Shown: positions 51,181-60,765, counted from the stretch's first letter. The stretch is DNA of 64,000 nucleotides from Rhizobium sp. R711 (GCF_002211365.1 NZ_LOKZ01000035.1:1-64000), one strand, 5' to 3'. Notes: a model not told the origin generated them from the letters alone. Translations and numbers: made by a program.

Positions 51181-52467
51181 TCAGCCGTGATCGGGCAGCA
51201 GCATGCAGTCGTAGGAACGCTGCTTCAGGGCGTCACAGGCAGATGCAGCCGCCTCTCGGCTCTGGAAGCCGATGAAGCGAGCGCGATAGACCTTGTTCGC
51301 GCCATTGCCGACAGCCTCGGTATAGGGCGACGCGGCTTTCAGGGCCGCACCACCCTCGGCCTTGGCCTGGGCAAGAAGGGCGCGGGCGGCATCGTCGCTC
51401 GATGCCGCTGAGATCTGAATCTGCCAGTCACCGGAAGCCGCCGGCGCACCAGCGGATTTAGCGGCGGGCTTGCCGACACTGGCAATGCCGGCAAGAGCGG
51501 ACGGACGCTCCATCGGTACTGTCGTTTCGCTCAGATAGCCCAGCGCCTTTGGCGACAGCTCATTGGTGCGGGGCGCGGTTTCCGGGACCGGCATGTCGCT
51601 ATCATCCGCTGCGGAAGCGACTTCCACCGACTGGCGAGCGTTCGTGCTTGCGACGAGCCGCGCGCCGCCGGACGAGGACGCACGGCCGAGATACTTGTCG
51701 AGCAAACCGGCCATCTTGTCGTCGCGGCTGCGGGCGGTGCGGCCGCCGAGCACGACACCAACGACGCGGCGGTCGCCATCCTTCACGGCGCTGACCAGAT
51801 TGAAGCCCGAGGCATTCGTATAGCCGGTCTTGATGCCGTCCATGCCCTGGTAGCGGTACATCAGATTGTTGTGGCCGCGGATCGTGCGCCCACGGAAAGT
51901 GAAGCTCGCGGTCGAGAACAGTCGGTATTCGCTCGGGTAATTCCGCATGAGCGCCACGGCGAGCGTGGACATGTCACGTGCGGTGGTAACCTGCCGGCCA
52001 TCCGGGAGACCCGAAGCGTTATAGAAAGTCGTGCGGCTCATGCCGAGCTGCCGTGCCTTCTGCGTCATCATGCTGGCAAAGTTGCTTTCCGACCCACCGA
52101 GCTTCTCGGCCATGGCGGCGGCGGCATCGTTGGCCGACTTGGTGATCATGCCGAGGACCGCGTCGCGAACCGTGATGGAATCACCGGCGCGAACGCCGAG
52201 TTTCGTCGGCGGACGCGAAGCGGCGTATTTCGACATGACGAGCGGCGTGTTCCAGGTGATCTTGCCGCGGTTGATCGCCTCGAAGGCCATGTAGATTGTC
52301 ATCATCTTTGTCAGCGAGGCTGGATGGTTCAGCACGTCGGCATTCTCGGCGCTGAGCACCTTTCCGGTTCGGGCATCCAGGATCAGGGAGGCGCTGCCTG
52401 CCATCGCCGTCAACGGCGCCGCAACGACAAGCGTCGCGGTCATAATCGCGGCCAACAGCTTTTTCAT
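51181..52467 (-). CDS. D-alanyl-D-alanine carboxypeptidase with C-terminal SPOR domain (428 aa)
   Basis: A low-molecular-mass penicillin-binding protein (S11, DacA-like). After a signal peptide (to about residue 24) the catalytic motifs are SLTK (S51-K54), KSANDAAAAMAE (SxN) and GIKTGYTNAS (KTG). Residues of about 265-345 are a low-complexity linker, and the last 75 residues (WQIQISAASSDDAARALLAQ and YRARFIGFQSREAAASACDA) form a SPOR domain that binds denuded glycan at the septum. The gene is divergent from the polysaccharide deacetylase gene. Confidence 0.94.
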   Translation of the reverse strand: MKKLLAAIMTATLVVAAPLTAMAGSASLILDARTGKVLSAENADVLNHPASLTKMMTIYMAFEAINRGKITWNTPLVMSKYAASRPPTKLGVRAGDSITVRDAVLGMITKSANDAAAAMAEKLGGSESNFASMMTQKARQLGMSRTTFYNASGLPDGRQVTTARDMSTLAVALMRNYPSEYRLFSTASFTFRGRTIRGHNNLMYRYQGMDGIKTGYTNASGFNLVSAVKDGDRRVVGVVLGGRTARSRDDKMAGLLDKYLGRASSSGGARLVASTNARQSVEVASAADDSDMPVPETAPRTNELSPKALGYLSETTVPMERPSALAGIASVGKPAAKSAGAPAASGDWQIQISAASSDDAARALLAQAKAEGGAALKAASPYTEAVGNGANKVYRARFIGFQSREAAASACDALKQRSYDCMLLPDHG

Positions 52468-52692
52468 GCAATTCCCCTCGATGAACGAATAGCCGGCGCC
52501 ATTCGGATTTGTCCCGTTCCGCTACAGAAGCCGCCAATGTGGCGCGACTTTGCGGCGACTGGTATGATTTTTGACGAGTTTTATCCTTCATAGTGAAAAT
52601 CGCGTAAAGAGGACACTCAAAAATCCTCATTCAGCAAGACTTAACCTCGGGCTTGCTAGTTTCGCCGCTCCGGAAACCAGCGGGCGAATGAG

Positions 52693-53745
52693 ATGACGGC
52701 GAGCATCAAAAGGCTTGCGAAGCGGATTGCGATTGCAGGCGGTCTTGAGACTGCCAATCTCCTGCGCGCAGCTGGCGTGATGCGCGGTGCTCGCGGACTT
52801 GGCGCCATCTTCACGCTCCACCATGTCCGTCCTCACGAAGAAGCCGTGTTCGAGCCGAATGCGCATCTGGAAATCACACCGGAATTTCTCGATCTCGTTC
52901 TCGATCGCTTGAAGAGCGACGGCTATCGCTTCGTGGCGCTTGAAGAGATCCCGGCACTGCTTTCGCAAACCGGGTCCAATCAACCCTTCGCCGCCTTCAC
53001 GCTCGATGACGGCTACCGCAACAATCTTGTCTACGCACTGCCCATCTTCGAAAAGCACGAGGCGCCTTTCACCGTCTTCGTCACCAAGGGTTTCGCCGAA
53101 CGCACGCATACGATCTGGTGGGAGACGCTTGCAGCGCTTCTATGCAAGGAGGAGAAGATCGGCTTCGATTTCGGCAGCGGCCACGAGATGCTCGACGTCG
53201 CGACGACCGATGCAAAGGAGCGCGTTTTCGCGCGCATCGCCAACCATCTTCATCGACAGGACGAACGCGCCGCCGTCGCAGCCATCGACCTGATGGCGCG
53301 AAAACACGAAATTGACCCGGACGAAATCGTCGACGATCTCGTCATGACACCAGCGGAACTCAATCTCGTTGAGGCCAGCCCGCTGGCCTCGCTTGGTGCG
53401 CATACAATCAGCCATAGGGGTATGTCGCGTCTCTCCGACCGGGAGGTTCGCGACGAGATGCAGGCGTCCCGCGATTATGTTGCTGCGATCACCGGCGACC
53501 TGCCAGGCTCCTTCGCTTACCCCTATGGCACGCGCGAGGCGGTAATGCGCAGGCAGGCAGAGATCGCGCGCGATGTCGGTTTCGATATCGCGGTGACCAC
53601 ACAGCCCGGCGTCGTCACCCAGCGCTCGCTCGGCAGCATCACCTATCTGCCGAGGCTCTCGATCAACGGTCTCTATCAAAACGTACGGTACGTGTCCGGT
53701 CTCGCTTCCGGCATTCCGTTCCGATTCACACCAAACAGGCCTTGA
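52693..53745 (+). CDS. Polysaccharide deacetylase-family protein (350 aa)
   Basis: A NodB-type carbohydrate esterase. FAAFTLDDGYRNNLVYALPI holds the catalytic Asp pair and TISHRGMSRLSDREV contains the metal histidines; FAYPYGTREAVMRRQ is the third motif. The N-terminus MTASIKRLAKRIAIAGGLET has only weak membrane character, so location is uncertain. The likely substrate is a polysaccharide or peptidoglycan. The gene converges on pdxH with a 21-base gap. Confidence 0.9.
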   Translation: MTASIKRLAKRIAIAGGLETANLLRAAGVMRGARGLGAIFTLHHVRPHEEAVFEPNAHLEITPEFLDLVLDRLKSDGYRFVALEEIPALLSQTGSNQPFAAFTLDDGYRNNLVYALPIFEKHEAPFTVFVTKGFAERTHTIWWETLAALLCKEEKIGFDFGSGHEMLDVATTDAKERVFARIANHLHRQDERAAVAAIDLMARKHEIDPDEIVDDLVMTPAELNLVEASPLASLGAHTISHRGMSRLSDREVRDEMQASRDYVAAITGDLPGSFAYPYGTREAVMRRQAEIARDVGFDIAVTTQPGVVTQRSLGSITYLPRLSINGLYQNVRYVSGLASGIPFRFTPNRP

Positions 53746-53766
53746 GCGCGCCTGCTCATGCCCCGA

Positions 53767-54387
53767 TCAGGGATACATGCGGACCTTCGTCCAGTCGCCT
53801 TCCGGCGACGACCGACGAAACTCGATGCGATCGTGCAGGCGGAACTTCTGGTCCTTCCAGAATTCGATCGACACCGGACGGATCCGGAAGCCCGACCAAT
53901 GCGCCGGACGCGGGATCTCCCCGATTGCGTAGCGCGCCGTGTATTCGGCCACAGCTTTCTCAAGCGCGAAACGGCTCTCCAGCGGCCGCGACTGCTTCGA
54001 TGCCCAGGCGCCGATTCGGCTGCCGCGGGCTCGTGTCTTGAAGTAAGCGTCGGCTTCTTCGTCCGTCACGATTTCCACAGGCCCGCGCAGGCGAACCTGC
54101 CGCCGCAGCGTTTTCCAGTGGAAACACATGGCGGCTTTCTTCTGCCCGAGGATCTCCTCACCTTTCTGGCTCTCGAAATTCGTGTAGAAGACAAAGCCCT
54201 CGTGATCGAATCCCTTAAGGAGAACCATGCGGACATTGGGAAGGCCGTCCTCGTCGACCGTCGCAAGTGCTACCGCATTCGGGTCATTGATCTCGGAAGC
54301 CTCCGCCTCCTTCAGCCAATCGGCAAAAAGATCGAACGGTTCGTTTCGCTCGGTGAAGTCACCGCTTATTAACTCATTTGCCGACAT
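53767..54387 (-). CDS. pdxH: Pyridoxamine 5'-phosphate oxidase
   Basis: PdxH oxidises pyridoxine/pyridoxamine phosphate to PLP with FMN. The 206 residues include NAVALATVDEDGLPNVRMVL, LKGFDHEGFVFYTNFESQKG, KAAMCFHWKTLRRQVRLRGP and the C-terminal family motifs ARGSRIGAWASKQSRPLESR and FWKDQKFRLHDRIEFRR. It starts 66 bases from the divergent RT0821-type gene and converges with the deacetylase gene. Confidence 0.97.
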   Translation of the reverse strand: MSANELISGDFTERNEPFDLFADWLKEAEASEINDPNAVALATVDEDGLPNVRMVLLKGFDHEGFVFYTNFESQKGEEILGQKKAAMCFHWKTLRRQVRLRGPVEIVTDEEADAYFKTRARGSRIGAWASKQSRPLESRFALEKAVAEYTARYAIGEIPRPAHWSGFRIRPVSIEFWKDQKFRLHDRIEFRRSSPEGDWTKVRMYP

Positions 54388-54453
54388 ATTAGCTCAAATG
54401 CCCCGGGTTTATTCAAAGTTTGCCCAGCTTTTAGCTACCGGACAGGACGCAGG

Positions 54454-54912
54454 GTGGAAGTCATAGCAAAGTCAGATCGTGATACAAAGGGTCTGCTGCG
54501 TCGCAGCGCGGCCTTCTGCATCGTCGGTATGGCGGTGCTCTCTCTCTCCGGCTGCGTCTCCAGCGGTCTGGATCTCTTCAGCAGCTCCAAGGTCGATCGG
54601 TCGGTCGCGACAGGCACCGTGCCGCAGCCCGCGCCGACGAGCGACTCGATCTCCGACGAAATGACCGTCGGCAACGCCGTGACCTCAGCCGACATCCAGC
54701 GGCTGGAGGGTCGCCCCCTCCCCTGGGCCAACGCTTCGACCGGCAGCGCCGGCGTCATCGATACGATCGTCGAGGATACGGATTCCGGCCAGGTTTGCCG
54801 CCAGTTCCGCACGACGCGCCACTCTTATGTCGGCATTGCAAAATTCTACGGCAAGACCTGTCTCGTCGGCGGTGGCAATTGGCAACTCATGAGTTTCCAG
54901 CCGGAAAGCTGA
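54454..54912 (+). CDS. RT0821/Lpp0805-family surface lipoprotein (152 aa, GTG start)
   Basis: The GTG at 54454 follows GGACGCAGG. A hydrophobic stretch (SAAFCIVGMAVLSLSGC) with lipobox LSGC places the lipid cysteine near residue 34 after a long basic N-region. The C-terminal domain, with DSGQVCRQFRTTRHSYVGIA and GKTCLVGGGNWQLMSF, matches RT0821/Lpp0805 surface proteins, whose cysteines probably pair. It is divergent from pdxH by 66 bases. Function unknown. Confidence 0.83.
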   Translation: MEVIAKSDRDTKGLLRRSAAFCIVGMAVLSLSGCVSSGLDLFSSSKVDRSVATGTVPQPAPTSDSISDEMTVGNAVTSADIQRLEGRPLPWANASTGSAGVIDTIVEDTDSGQVCRQFRTTRHSYVGIAKFYGKTCLVGGGNWQLMSFQPES

Positions 54913-55159
54913 ACGCCACACGGGGCACGCTTAACGCACACGCCGTTCTCTTTTGATGTTTAGCAAAAGGCTAACCATTCGGCACAAAAGCGAGACGTCT
55001 CCCACGTCGAATAAGAACTGATTAGCAACTTCTCCCCACAATCCGCCCTCAAATGCGCTCGGTTTCCTCCTTAAGATGAACTCGGGCGCCGAATGAGAGG
55101 CTTCGGGGTGCTAGGCAGAGGAACAAGCACACCGCATCGGAACACCGGCGGTTTGGGAC

Positions 55160-56329
55160 ATGCGCGATCCTTATAAGATTTTGGGCGTCAAGCGGGACGC
55201 GGGGCAGGACGAAATCAAGGCAGCTTGGCGCAACATGGCCAAGGCGGTTCACCCTGATCACAATCAGGGCGACCCGACGGCCAGCGCCCGCTTTGCGGAG
55301 ATCGGCCGCGCCTATGAAACGTTGAAGGATCCGAAGAAACGGAGCCTCTTCGATAATGCCGCCCGCATGGCCGAAGCCAAGGCCAACGAAGGTACGATCA
55401 TGCAGCAGCGCCAGGCGGCTCGCGAAGCCGCCGTGCGTGCCAAAGCAGCGCAAGCCAATGCAGAGCGCGTGATGGAAGAGCTTGCCCGCGCCGCCGCGCA
55501 AAAGGCTGCGGCCGATGCCGCCAAGCAGCAGAAGACCGGCGCGGCCGAGCCGCCGGAAGAAATGATCGAACGCATATTCGGCACGCAGGCGCGCACCGCG
55601 GCCGGCGGCGGACGCGCCCAGGGCTTTGCCGCCGGCGCTCCGAAGCGGCCGGAAGCGGAGGCTGCGACCGCGGACAAACAGCCGGATGCCGGCAAAGCCG
55701 AGGCTGAACAGCAGCAGGCCGCGGAGGAGGCCGCCGCGCAGGCTTCTGCGGTCATGCAACCACTTAGCTTGCTGACTTCGCTCGTTCGCCGCTTTACCGG
55801 CGGCAGCGCTGCCGTGCCTGAAAAGGCGCCGGATCAATTCGTGACAAAGACCGTCACCGTCGACGAGGTCATCAAGGGCGGATGGGTCACAGTCGACCTC
55901 GGTGAAGGTCGCGACATCGGATTCGCGCTGGCGACAGGCACGACGGAAGGCCATCAGGTGCGGCTCAAGGGCCAGGGACACAAGCTCACCGGCATGCAAC
56001 GCGGCGACGCCGTCATCAACATCCACATTGCTCCCGATGAACGGTTTACGGTCAACGGTTTCGATCTGCATACGGTTTTGCCGGTGACGATCGAAAACGC
56101 CGTCCTGGGAAGCGAGGCACGCATCGATGGCCCCAATGGTTCGGTCACCGTCACGGTTCCCGCCTGGTCTGGCTCTGACAAGACAATCCGGATTCCGGGT
56201 CAGGGGCTGACAAACGCCGAGGGCGGCAAGGGCGATCTCGTCGTCGAGCTGCGCATTATGTTGTGGGAAAAACCCGACGACAAAGTCACCGATCTGATGC
56301 GAAGCATGAAGAACGGGCTGTTTCTGTGA
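55160..56329 (+). CDS. J-domain co-chaperone, CbpA/DnaJ type without zinc finger (389 aa)
   Basis: The J domain (residues 1-66) has MRDPYKILGVKRDAGQDEIK and the HPD motif in AVHPDHNQGD. A long Ala/Glu/Gln-rich, probably disordered linker (about residues 75-205) follows, with no CxxCxG zinc repeats. The C-terminal DnaJ_C beta domains span about 235-385, ending in a typical LRIMLWEKPDDKVTDLMRSM tail. It would stimulate an Hsp70. fabI follows 124 bases downstream on the same strand. The 247-base gap upstream contains CTAACCATT, close to a CtrA half-site. Confidence 0.9.
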   Translation: MRDPYKILGVKRDAGQDEIKAAWRNMAKAVHPDHNQGDPTASARFAEIGRAYETLKDPKKRSLFDNAARMAEAKANEGTIMQQRQAAREAAVRAKAAQANAERVMEELARAAAQKAAADAAKQQKTGAAEPPEEMIERIFGTQARTAAGGGRAQGFAAGAPKRPEAEAATADKQPDAGKAEAEQQQAAEEAAAQASAVMQPLSLLTSLVRRFTGGSAAVPEKAPDQFVTKTVTVDEVIKGGWVTVDLGEGRDIGFALATGTTEGHQVRLKGQGHKLTGMQRGDAVINIHIAPDERFTVNGFDLHTVLPVTIENAVLGSEARIDGPNGSVTVTVPAWSGSDKTIRIPGQGLTNAEGGKGDLVVELRIMLWEKPDDKVTDLMRSMKNGLFL

Positions 56330-56452
56330 AATTTTGGTGACAAGCGCACCCTTTGTTACGATCCCTAACAGTTGATGATTGCTGCCAATCTTGAACCGAT
56401 TAGCAGCCTATGCCATAGGCAGGACCGATCAGAATTCCTTAGGGGGCGAAAT

Positions 56453-57271
56453 ATGGCTCAGGCAACAGGCCTCATGTCAGGCAAGCGCGGCGTCATCATG
56501 GGCGTTGCCAACAATCGTTCGATTGCGTGGGGTATTGCCAAGGCTATTCATGCACAGGGCGGCGAGATCGCATTTACCTACCAGGGCGATGCGCTGAAGA
56601 AGCGCGTGGAGCCGCTGGTTGCAGAGGTAAACGGCGTTCTTGCCGGACATTGCGACGTCAGCGACGAGTCGACCATCGATGCGGTCTTCGACCACGTCGA
56701 AAAGCTGTGGGGCAAGATCGACTTCATCGTTCATGCGATCGGCTTTTCGGACAAGGACGAACTGACGGGCCGCTATGTCGATACGTCGGCCGACAACTTC
56801 GCCAAGACGATGCAGATCTCCGTCTATTCCTTCACCTCGGTTGCGCGTCGCGCCGAGAAGCTGATGACGGACGGCGGCTCGATGCTGACGCTTACCTATT
56901 ATGGCGCCGAAAAGGTCATGCCGAACTACAACGTCATGGGCGTTGCCAAGGCTGCACTCGAAGCCAGCGTCAAATACCTGGCAGTCGACCTCGGGCCGAA
57001 GAACATTCGTGTCAACGCCGTCTCCGCCGGCCCGATCAAGACGCTTGCAGCTTCCGGCATCGGCGACTTCCGCTACATCCTGAAGTGGAACGAATACAAT
57101 GCGCCGCTGCGTCGAACGGTGACGATCGAAGAGGTCGGCGATGTCGGCCTGTACCTGCTCTCGGACCTCTCGCGTTCGGTTACGGGCGAAGTCCACCATG
57201 CTGATAGCGGTTACCACGTCATCGGCATGAAGGCGGTAGACGCGCCCGACATTTCCGTCATAAAGGACTGA
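56453..57271 (+). CDS. fabI: Enoyl-[acyl-carrier-protein] reductase (NADH) FabI
   Basis: FabI reduces enoyl-ACP in fatty acid elongation. The 272 residues contain the nucleotide loop GVANNRSIAWGIAKAI, GHCDVSD and the catalytic Y-X6-K (YNVMGVAK near residues 158-165), and the ending VTGEVHHADSGYHVIGMKAV. The ATG at 56453 follows AGGGGGCGAA. The histidine-phosphatase gene follows 84 bases downstream. Confidence 0.96.
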   Translation: MAQATGLMSGKRGVIMGVANNRSIAWGIAKAIHAQGGEIAFTYQGDALKKRVEPLVAEVNGVLAGHCDVSDESTIDAVFDHVEKLWGKIDFIVHAIGFSDKDELTGRYVDTSADNFAKTMQISVYSFTSVARRAEKLMTDGGSMLTLTYYGAEKVMPNYNVMGVAKAALEASVKYLAVDLGPKNIRVNAVSAGPIKTLAASGIGDFRYILKWNEYNAPLRRTVTIEEVGDVGLYLLSDLSRSVTGEVHHADSGYHVIGMKAVDAPDISVIKD

Positions 57272-57355
57272 TCGCACTCTTTGCTGCGTCGCGCTCGCGA
57301 CCCCTTTCCTCGCGACAGCGATTAAGGGGTTGCGTGCCCTAAACGGAGCCGATCA

Positions 57356-57946
57356 TTGCTTATCTACGTCGTCAGACACGGCCAGACCGACTGGAACGCA
57401 GAACGTCGCCTGCAAGGCCAGAAGGACATCCCGCTTAATGCCATCGGCAGAGCGCAGGCCTGGCAGAACGGTATCGACCTCGCCGAGATCCTCAAGGTCG
57501 AGGCAATCCCCTTCGAATTCGTCGCAAGCCCGCTGGCGCGCACCCGTGCCACCATGGAGATCATGCGCGAAGCGATGGGTCTCCCATCAAAAGACTACCG
57601 AACGGACGAGCGCCTGGTCGAGGTTTCCTTCGGCGATTGGGAAGGCTTCACGATCAAGGAACTGAAGGCCACAGCCCGCGACCGCGTCACCGAACGCAAT
57701 CTCAACAAATGGGATTTCATTCCGCCGGGAGACGACGCGGAAAGCTATGAAATCATGTCCTGGCGCGTGGCATCCTGGCTGAATTCTGTCGACAAACCAA
57801 CGGTTTGCGTCACGCATGGCGGCGTCATCCGCGCCCTTTTCAGAACAATTGCCTCCTGGCCCAAGGAAGAGGCTGCCGAGGGCGAAATTCCGCAGGATCG
57901 CATCCTGAAGATCGATCGGGACAACGGACTGATCGGCTGGATCTAG
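57356..57946 (+). CDS. Histidine-phosphatase-superfamily protein (196 aa, TTG start)
   Basis: A phosphoglycerate-mutase-like phosphatase. The phosphohistidine motif is VVRHGQTDWN (RHG near residues 7-9); ASPLARTRATMEI and CVTHGGVIRALFR hold the other phosphate-pocket residues, and LVEVSFGDWEGFTIKEL the catalytic acid. The start is TTG at 57356 with GGAG eight bases upstream; no ATG exists close by. The substrate is not defined. It follows fabI and converges with the autotransporter gene (24-base gap). Confidence 0.9.
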   Translation: MLIYVVRHGQTDWNAERRLQGQKDIPLNAIGRAQAWQNGIDLAEILKVEAIPFEFVASPLARTRATMEIMREAMGLPSKDYRTDERLVEVSFGDWEGFTIKELKATARDRVTERNLNKWDFIPPGDDAESYEIMSWRVASWLNSVDKPTVCVTHGGVIRALFRTIASWPKEEAAEGEIPQDRILKIDRDNGLIGWI

Positions 57947-57970
57947 TTCCGTTTGACGTGGCGGACGCCA

Positions 57971-59893
57971 TCACCAGCGCATTTTCAGGCCGATCTCACC
58001 GCCGATCGATTGGCCGAGATCGTCAAATTCGATCTGATAGTCCACATTGGCATAAAGCGAGACATTTTCGCGGAGACTTGTGTCGAGACCAGCATTCAGT
58101 ATCACAGAGGGACCGGAAAAATCGGATTTGAACGGTTGTGACTCCCCGTCCGCCGAGAATCCGATCGTCGGTGTCTCTAGAAACTGATAGGCAAAACTTG
58201 CGCGCAACCACGCGGTCAATGGCAGAGGATTTACCTCCTCCGGCTTGAGATCCCAGATCCTGACGAGGCGCCCGCCCGCCCGGCCGAGCAAGCTGTCTAC
58301 GTCAGAGAAACTGACGGTCGCAGCAGAGTCGCTCGCATCATCGATGGAAATGTGTTGGTAGCTGACCTGAGCTTGCGGCTCGATAATCCATCCGTCCTCA
58401 AGATGAAGTGGATAGCCTACCTCGATAGAGGCGCCAAAGCCGAGACCATTTGGCGAAATCGAATACGGTCGATCAGAATCGGCGTTGATATCATACGATG
58501 TACCCTGCAGTAGGCCATCCAGATACCAGCCGTCCTTGCCGTAATGCGTCCAATAGCCGCCGAGCGTGTAGGCATTCAACCTGTTGGAACCAACCGATGC
58601 CCCGAACAGACTACTGTCGCCGTGGCCCTTGCCGACGACAGCATAAATGCCCGCCATCTCACTCGCACCATTTGCACCTTCAGCACTGTAGAGATCGATG
58701 CCGCCCTGAAAGGCGAACAGATTGTAATCCAGCTGCTTGCCGCGATTGACCGCGCAACGCTCATAGCCGTGCCTGCCGATTGTGCGGCCCCAGACATACG
58801 GTGGACCAGAGGCGTTCAACATGCCGCTGCCTGCCGCCTTGTCGTCGCCCTTGCGTTGGTGGAGCGTGTCAAGAAGCATCGAACCGTATCTCAGAGCGAG
58901 TTGCGGGCTGCTGGTATACAGTCCGACTTCGGGTCGAAACGCCCCCTCGTGACCGATTGTCTCGCCACTACCGCCACCGCCATTGCCACTACCGCCACCA
59001 CCGCCGTCGCCGCCATTGCCGCCGCCGTCGCCGTCACTGTCACCGCTGCCGTCCTCCGGTTCACAGGGGGCCTCGCTTCCTCCCTCCGTACGCAGATACC
59101 AATTGTCGAGGCCGCTGCCGTCCTTGCTTGAGCGGAAAAGGTTGTATTCGAAAGCCCCCTTGGCGACAGGGCCATCAAGGACGAACGCCCCGCCAGCGGT
59201 GGTGCCGCCGTTAATTGCCTCCACGACCAATATACCGTTCCCGGTTGTCGCTTTGCCGCCGCCGCCGGCGTCCACGATGTGGAGCTTGGTGCTGCCCGAA
59301 GCGTTTCCGCCGTCGATCACGAGCTTGTCCGATGCTGCTCCGTCGCCTTTCAGTTCGGTATTAAGAGACAGGCTGCTGCCGACACCGCCAATGTAGTCGC
59401 CCTGAATGACAAAGACGTCCTTTGCGGAATTGTCGGTTCCGACCAAGCTGATGGTTCCGAAGTTGGTAACTGTGACCCCCGTGCCGTCAAACGACAGAAC
59501 CGCCGCGTTTCGACCGCCAGCAAATACTGTGCTGCCCACACCGATGACGAGCTCGCCGGTCCCGGTACCCGCATCGCCGAGCGTCAGAATGCCATCGACT
59601 TGATTGTGGGGCGCCATGGTGAGCGTTGCGTTCTCCAGAACAATCCGTTCCCAGTTCACGAATCGGTTGGCGTCCAGCACTGCCACGCCCTGCAGCGTCA
59701 ATGTGTCGTTACCAAGCTGACCGTTGACGGTAGAACTTGCAGTGGCCACCTGCGGGCTCTGCAATACAAGGACGTCATCTCCATTCGTGCAGATGACATT
59801 AATGCCGCTGACGGTGCAATCCGCTCTGGCTATCTCCGGAAACCACCAAATGGACCCCGCAAGAAACGTCAATGCGGTTGTGGTTGCTCGCAT
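57971..59893 (-). CDS. Autotransporter outer-membrane protein (type Va, 640 aa)
   Basis: The signal peptide MRATTTALTFLAGSIWWFPE is cut near ARADC (residue 24). A beta-helix-like passenger follows (about residues 25-280), with the pertactin-like GDYIGGVGSSLSLNTELKGD and KLVIDGGNASGSTKLHIVDA segments, then a Gly/Asp/Ser linker (about 281-309) and a C-terminal beta-barrel of about 290 residues ending in GLKMRW, the expected aromatic end. The passenger is short. The ATG at 59893 was chosen because it starts a signal peptide. Codon use looks less GC-rich than the neighbours, so horizontal transfer is possible. Confidence 0.85.
   Translation of the reverse strand: MRATTTALTFLAGSIWWFPEIARADCTVSGINVICTNGDDVLVLQSPQVATASSTVNGQLGNDTLTLQGVAVLDANRFVNWERIVLENATLTMAPHNQVDGILTLGDAGTGTGELVIGVGSTVFAGGRNAAVLSFDGTGVTVTNFGTISLVGTDNSAKDVFVIQGDYIGGVGSSLSLNTELKGDGAASDKLVIDGGNASGSTKLHIVDAGGGGKATTGNGILVVEAINGGTTAGGAFVLDGPVAKGAFEYNLFRSSKDGSGLDNWYLRTEGGSEAPCEPEDGSGDSDGDGGGNGGDGGGGGSGNGGGGSGETIGHEGAFRPEVGLYTSSPQLALRYGSMLLDTLHQRKGDDKAAGSGMLNASGPPYVWGRTIGRHGYERCAVNRGKQLDYNLFAFQGGIDLYSAEGANGASEMAGIYAVVGKGHGDSSLFGASVGSNRLNAYTLGGYWTHYGKDGWYLDGLLQGTSYDINADSDRPYSISPNGLGFGASIEVGYPLHLEDGWIIEPQAQVSYQHISIDDASDSAATVSFSDVDSLLGRAGGRLVRIWDLKPEEVNPLPLTAWLRASFAYQFLETPTIGFSADGESQPFKSDFSGPSVILNAGLDTSLRENVSLYANVDYQIEFDDLGQSIGGEIGLKMRW
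58967..59053. repeat. Imperfect triplet repeat encoding the autotransporter linker
   Basis: On the plus strand, CCACCG, CCGCCA and CCGTCG-type units recur for about 85 bases. On the coding strand they give GGN and GAY codons, making a glycine/aspartate/serine/asparagine linker between passenger and barrel. Slippage would change linker length in whole codons without a frameshift. Confidence 0.75.
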
Positions 59894-60273
59894 CCGGAAC
59901 GAACGCCCGACGGTATAGCCTCTTGCCCCGCAGCGAAGATCGCTGCGATCGCCAGTGTCGCGATATGTTTTGCTTTCTTTATGATCGCGAGTCGTCGATC
60001 GCCGTGGGCCCATCCGTCGTCGTGATGGCCACTGCCTGCGGATAGCCTCGGTCCTCAACAAGACACGTAGCGCCTCCCCGTCACCGGTTCCCCAGCAACA
60101 ATATTCCGAGCAGGCCGAGACTTGTCAACCAATGGTTAAGAGAGAGACGATTTCCGCTGCTTTACTATCTTTCAGGTTGTATGCGCGGGAGTTCGTGGCG
60201 AGGCGCTGGCGAAAAGCAGAGCAAGCGGAAATCGCGGCTACGGCGAGTGCGGCGCGATGATTCCCAGTTTGGC
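59894..60273. other. 380-base gap upstream of the autotransporter with a CtrA-like half-site
   Basis: The gap is bounded by the autotransporter start and the DUF1344 stop. On the minus strand TTAACCAT occurs at 60139-60132, an exact match to the rhizobial CtrA half-site, about 240 bases before the autotransporter ATG. The autotransporter frame stays open to 60061, but the extra 56 codons are basic and unlike a signal peptide. No terminator or RNA gene was recognised. Confidence 0.5.
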
Positions 60274-60534
60274 TTATTGGACGATATCGAGATCGTTGAT
60301 GACACGTTTGCCATCGACCTCGGTGTAGAAGACGATAACCTTCACGCCCGCCTTCAGTCCCTCGAAATTGAATTCTTCCGGTGCCTGGTAGGTCTTTCCG
60401 TCATCCAGCGTGAGGCTGAGGTTAGTCATATCGACCTTCTTGATCGTCGCCTCGACGTCCGCGCTCTCCGCAAATCCGCTGATCGGCGACAAGAAACTGG
60501 CTGTGGCCAAAAGCGTAGCGACTACGAAGCGCAT
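60274..60534 (-). CDS. DUF1344 small secreted protein (86 aa)
   Basis: A small exported protein with signal peptide MRFVVATLLATASFLSPISG (cut near GFAES). The mature domain, SADVEATIKKVDMTNLSLTL and YQAPEEFNFEGLKAGVKVIV, matches DUF1344, common in Rhizobiales and of unknown function. The ATG at 60534 is preceded by GAGGGAA seven bases away, which rules out the longer frame. It is divergent from the CHASE/GGDEF/EAL gene. Confidence 0.88.
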   Translation of the reverse strand: MRFVVATLLATASFLSPISGFAESADVEATIKKVDMTNLSLTLDDGKTYQAPEEFNFEGLKAGVKVIVFYTEVDGKRVINDLDIVQ

Positions 60535-60765
60535 GACAGCATTCCCTCGAAAACACGACTCAATAATCCAACTGCGCACAGATAACCTCCCGAATATGGC
60601 GAAATTTGCCCTGAAGAATGACCTGCCGCGTCAAATTGGTGAAGAGTATTTTAACAATAACGGCATCGGTTCGTAAGTTGCATTTCCAGTACGTTTCCAC
60701 ATTCGGCAAAGGGTATTGGTCGGGCAATCGTAAATTAACTGCTTCTATCTACAGTCGTCCCGAAC

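Noticed and set aside
52468..52692. CtrA site between the carboxypeptidase and deacetylase genes
   Set aside because: Only TTAACCTC is present, two mismatches from TTAACCAT, so it is not distinguishable from chance.
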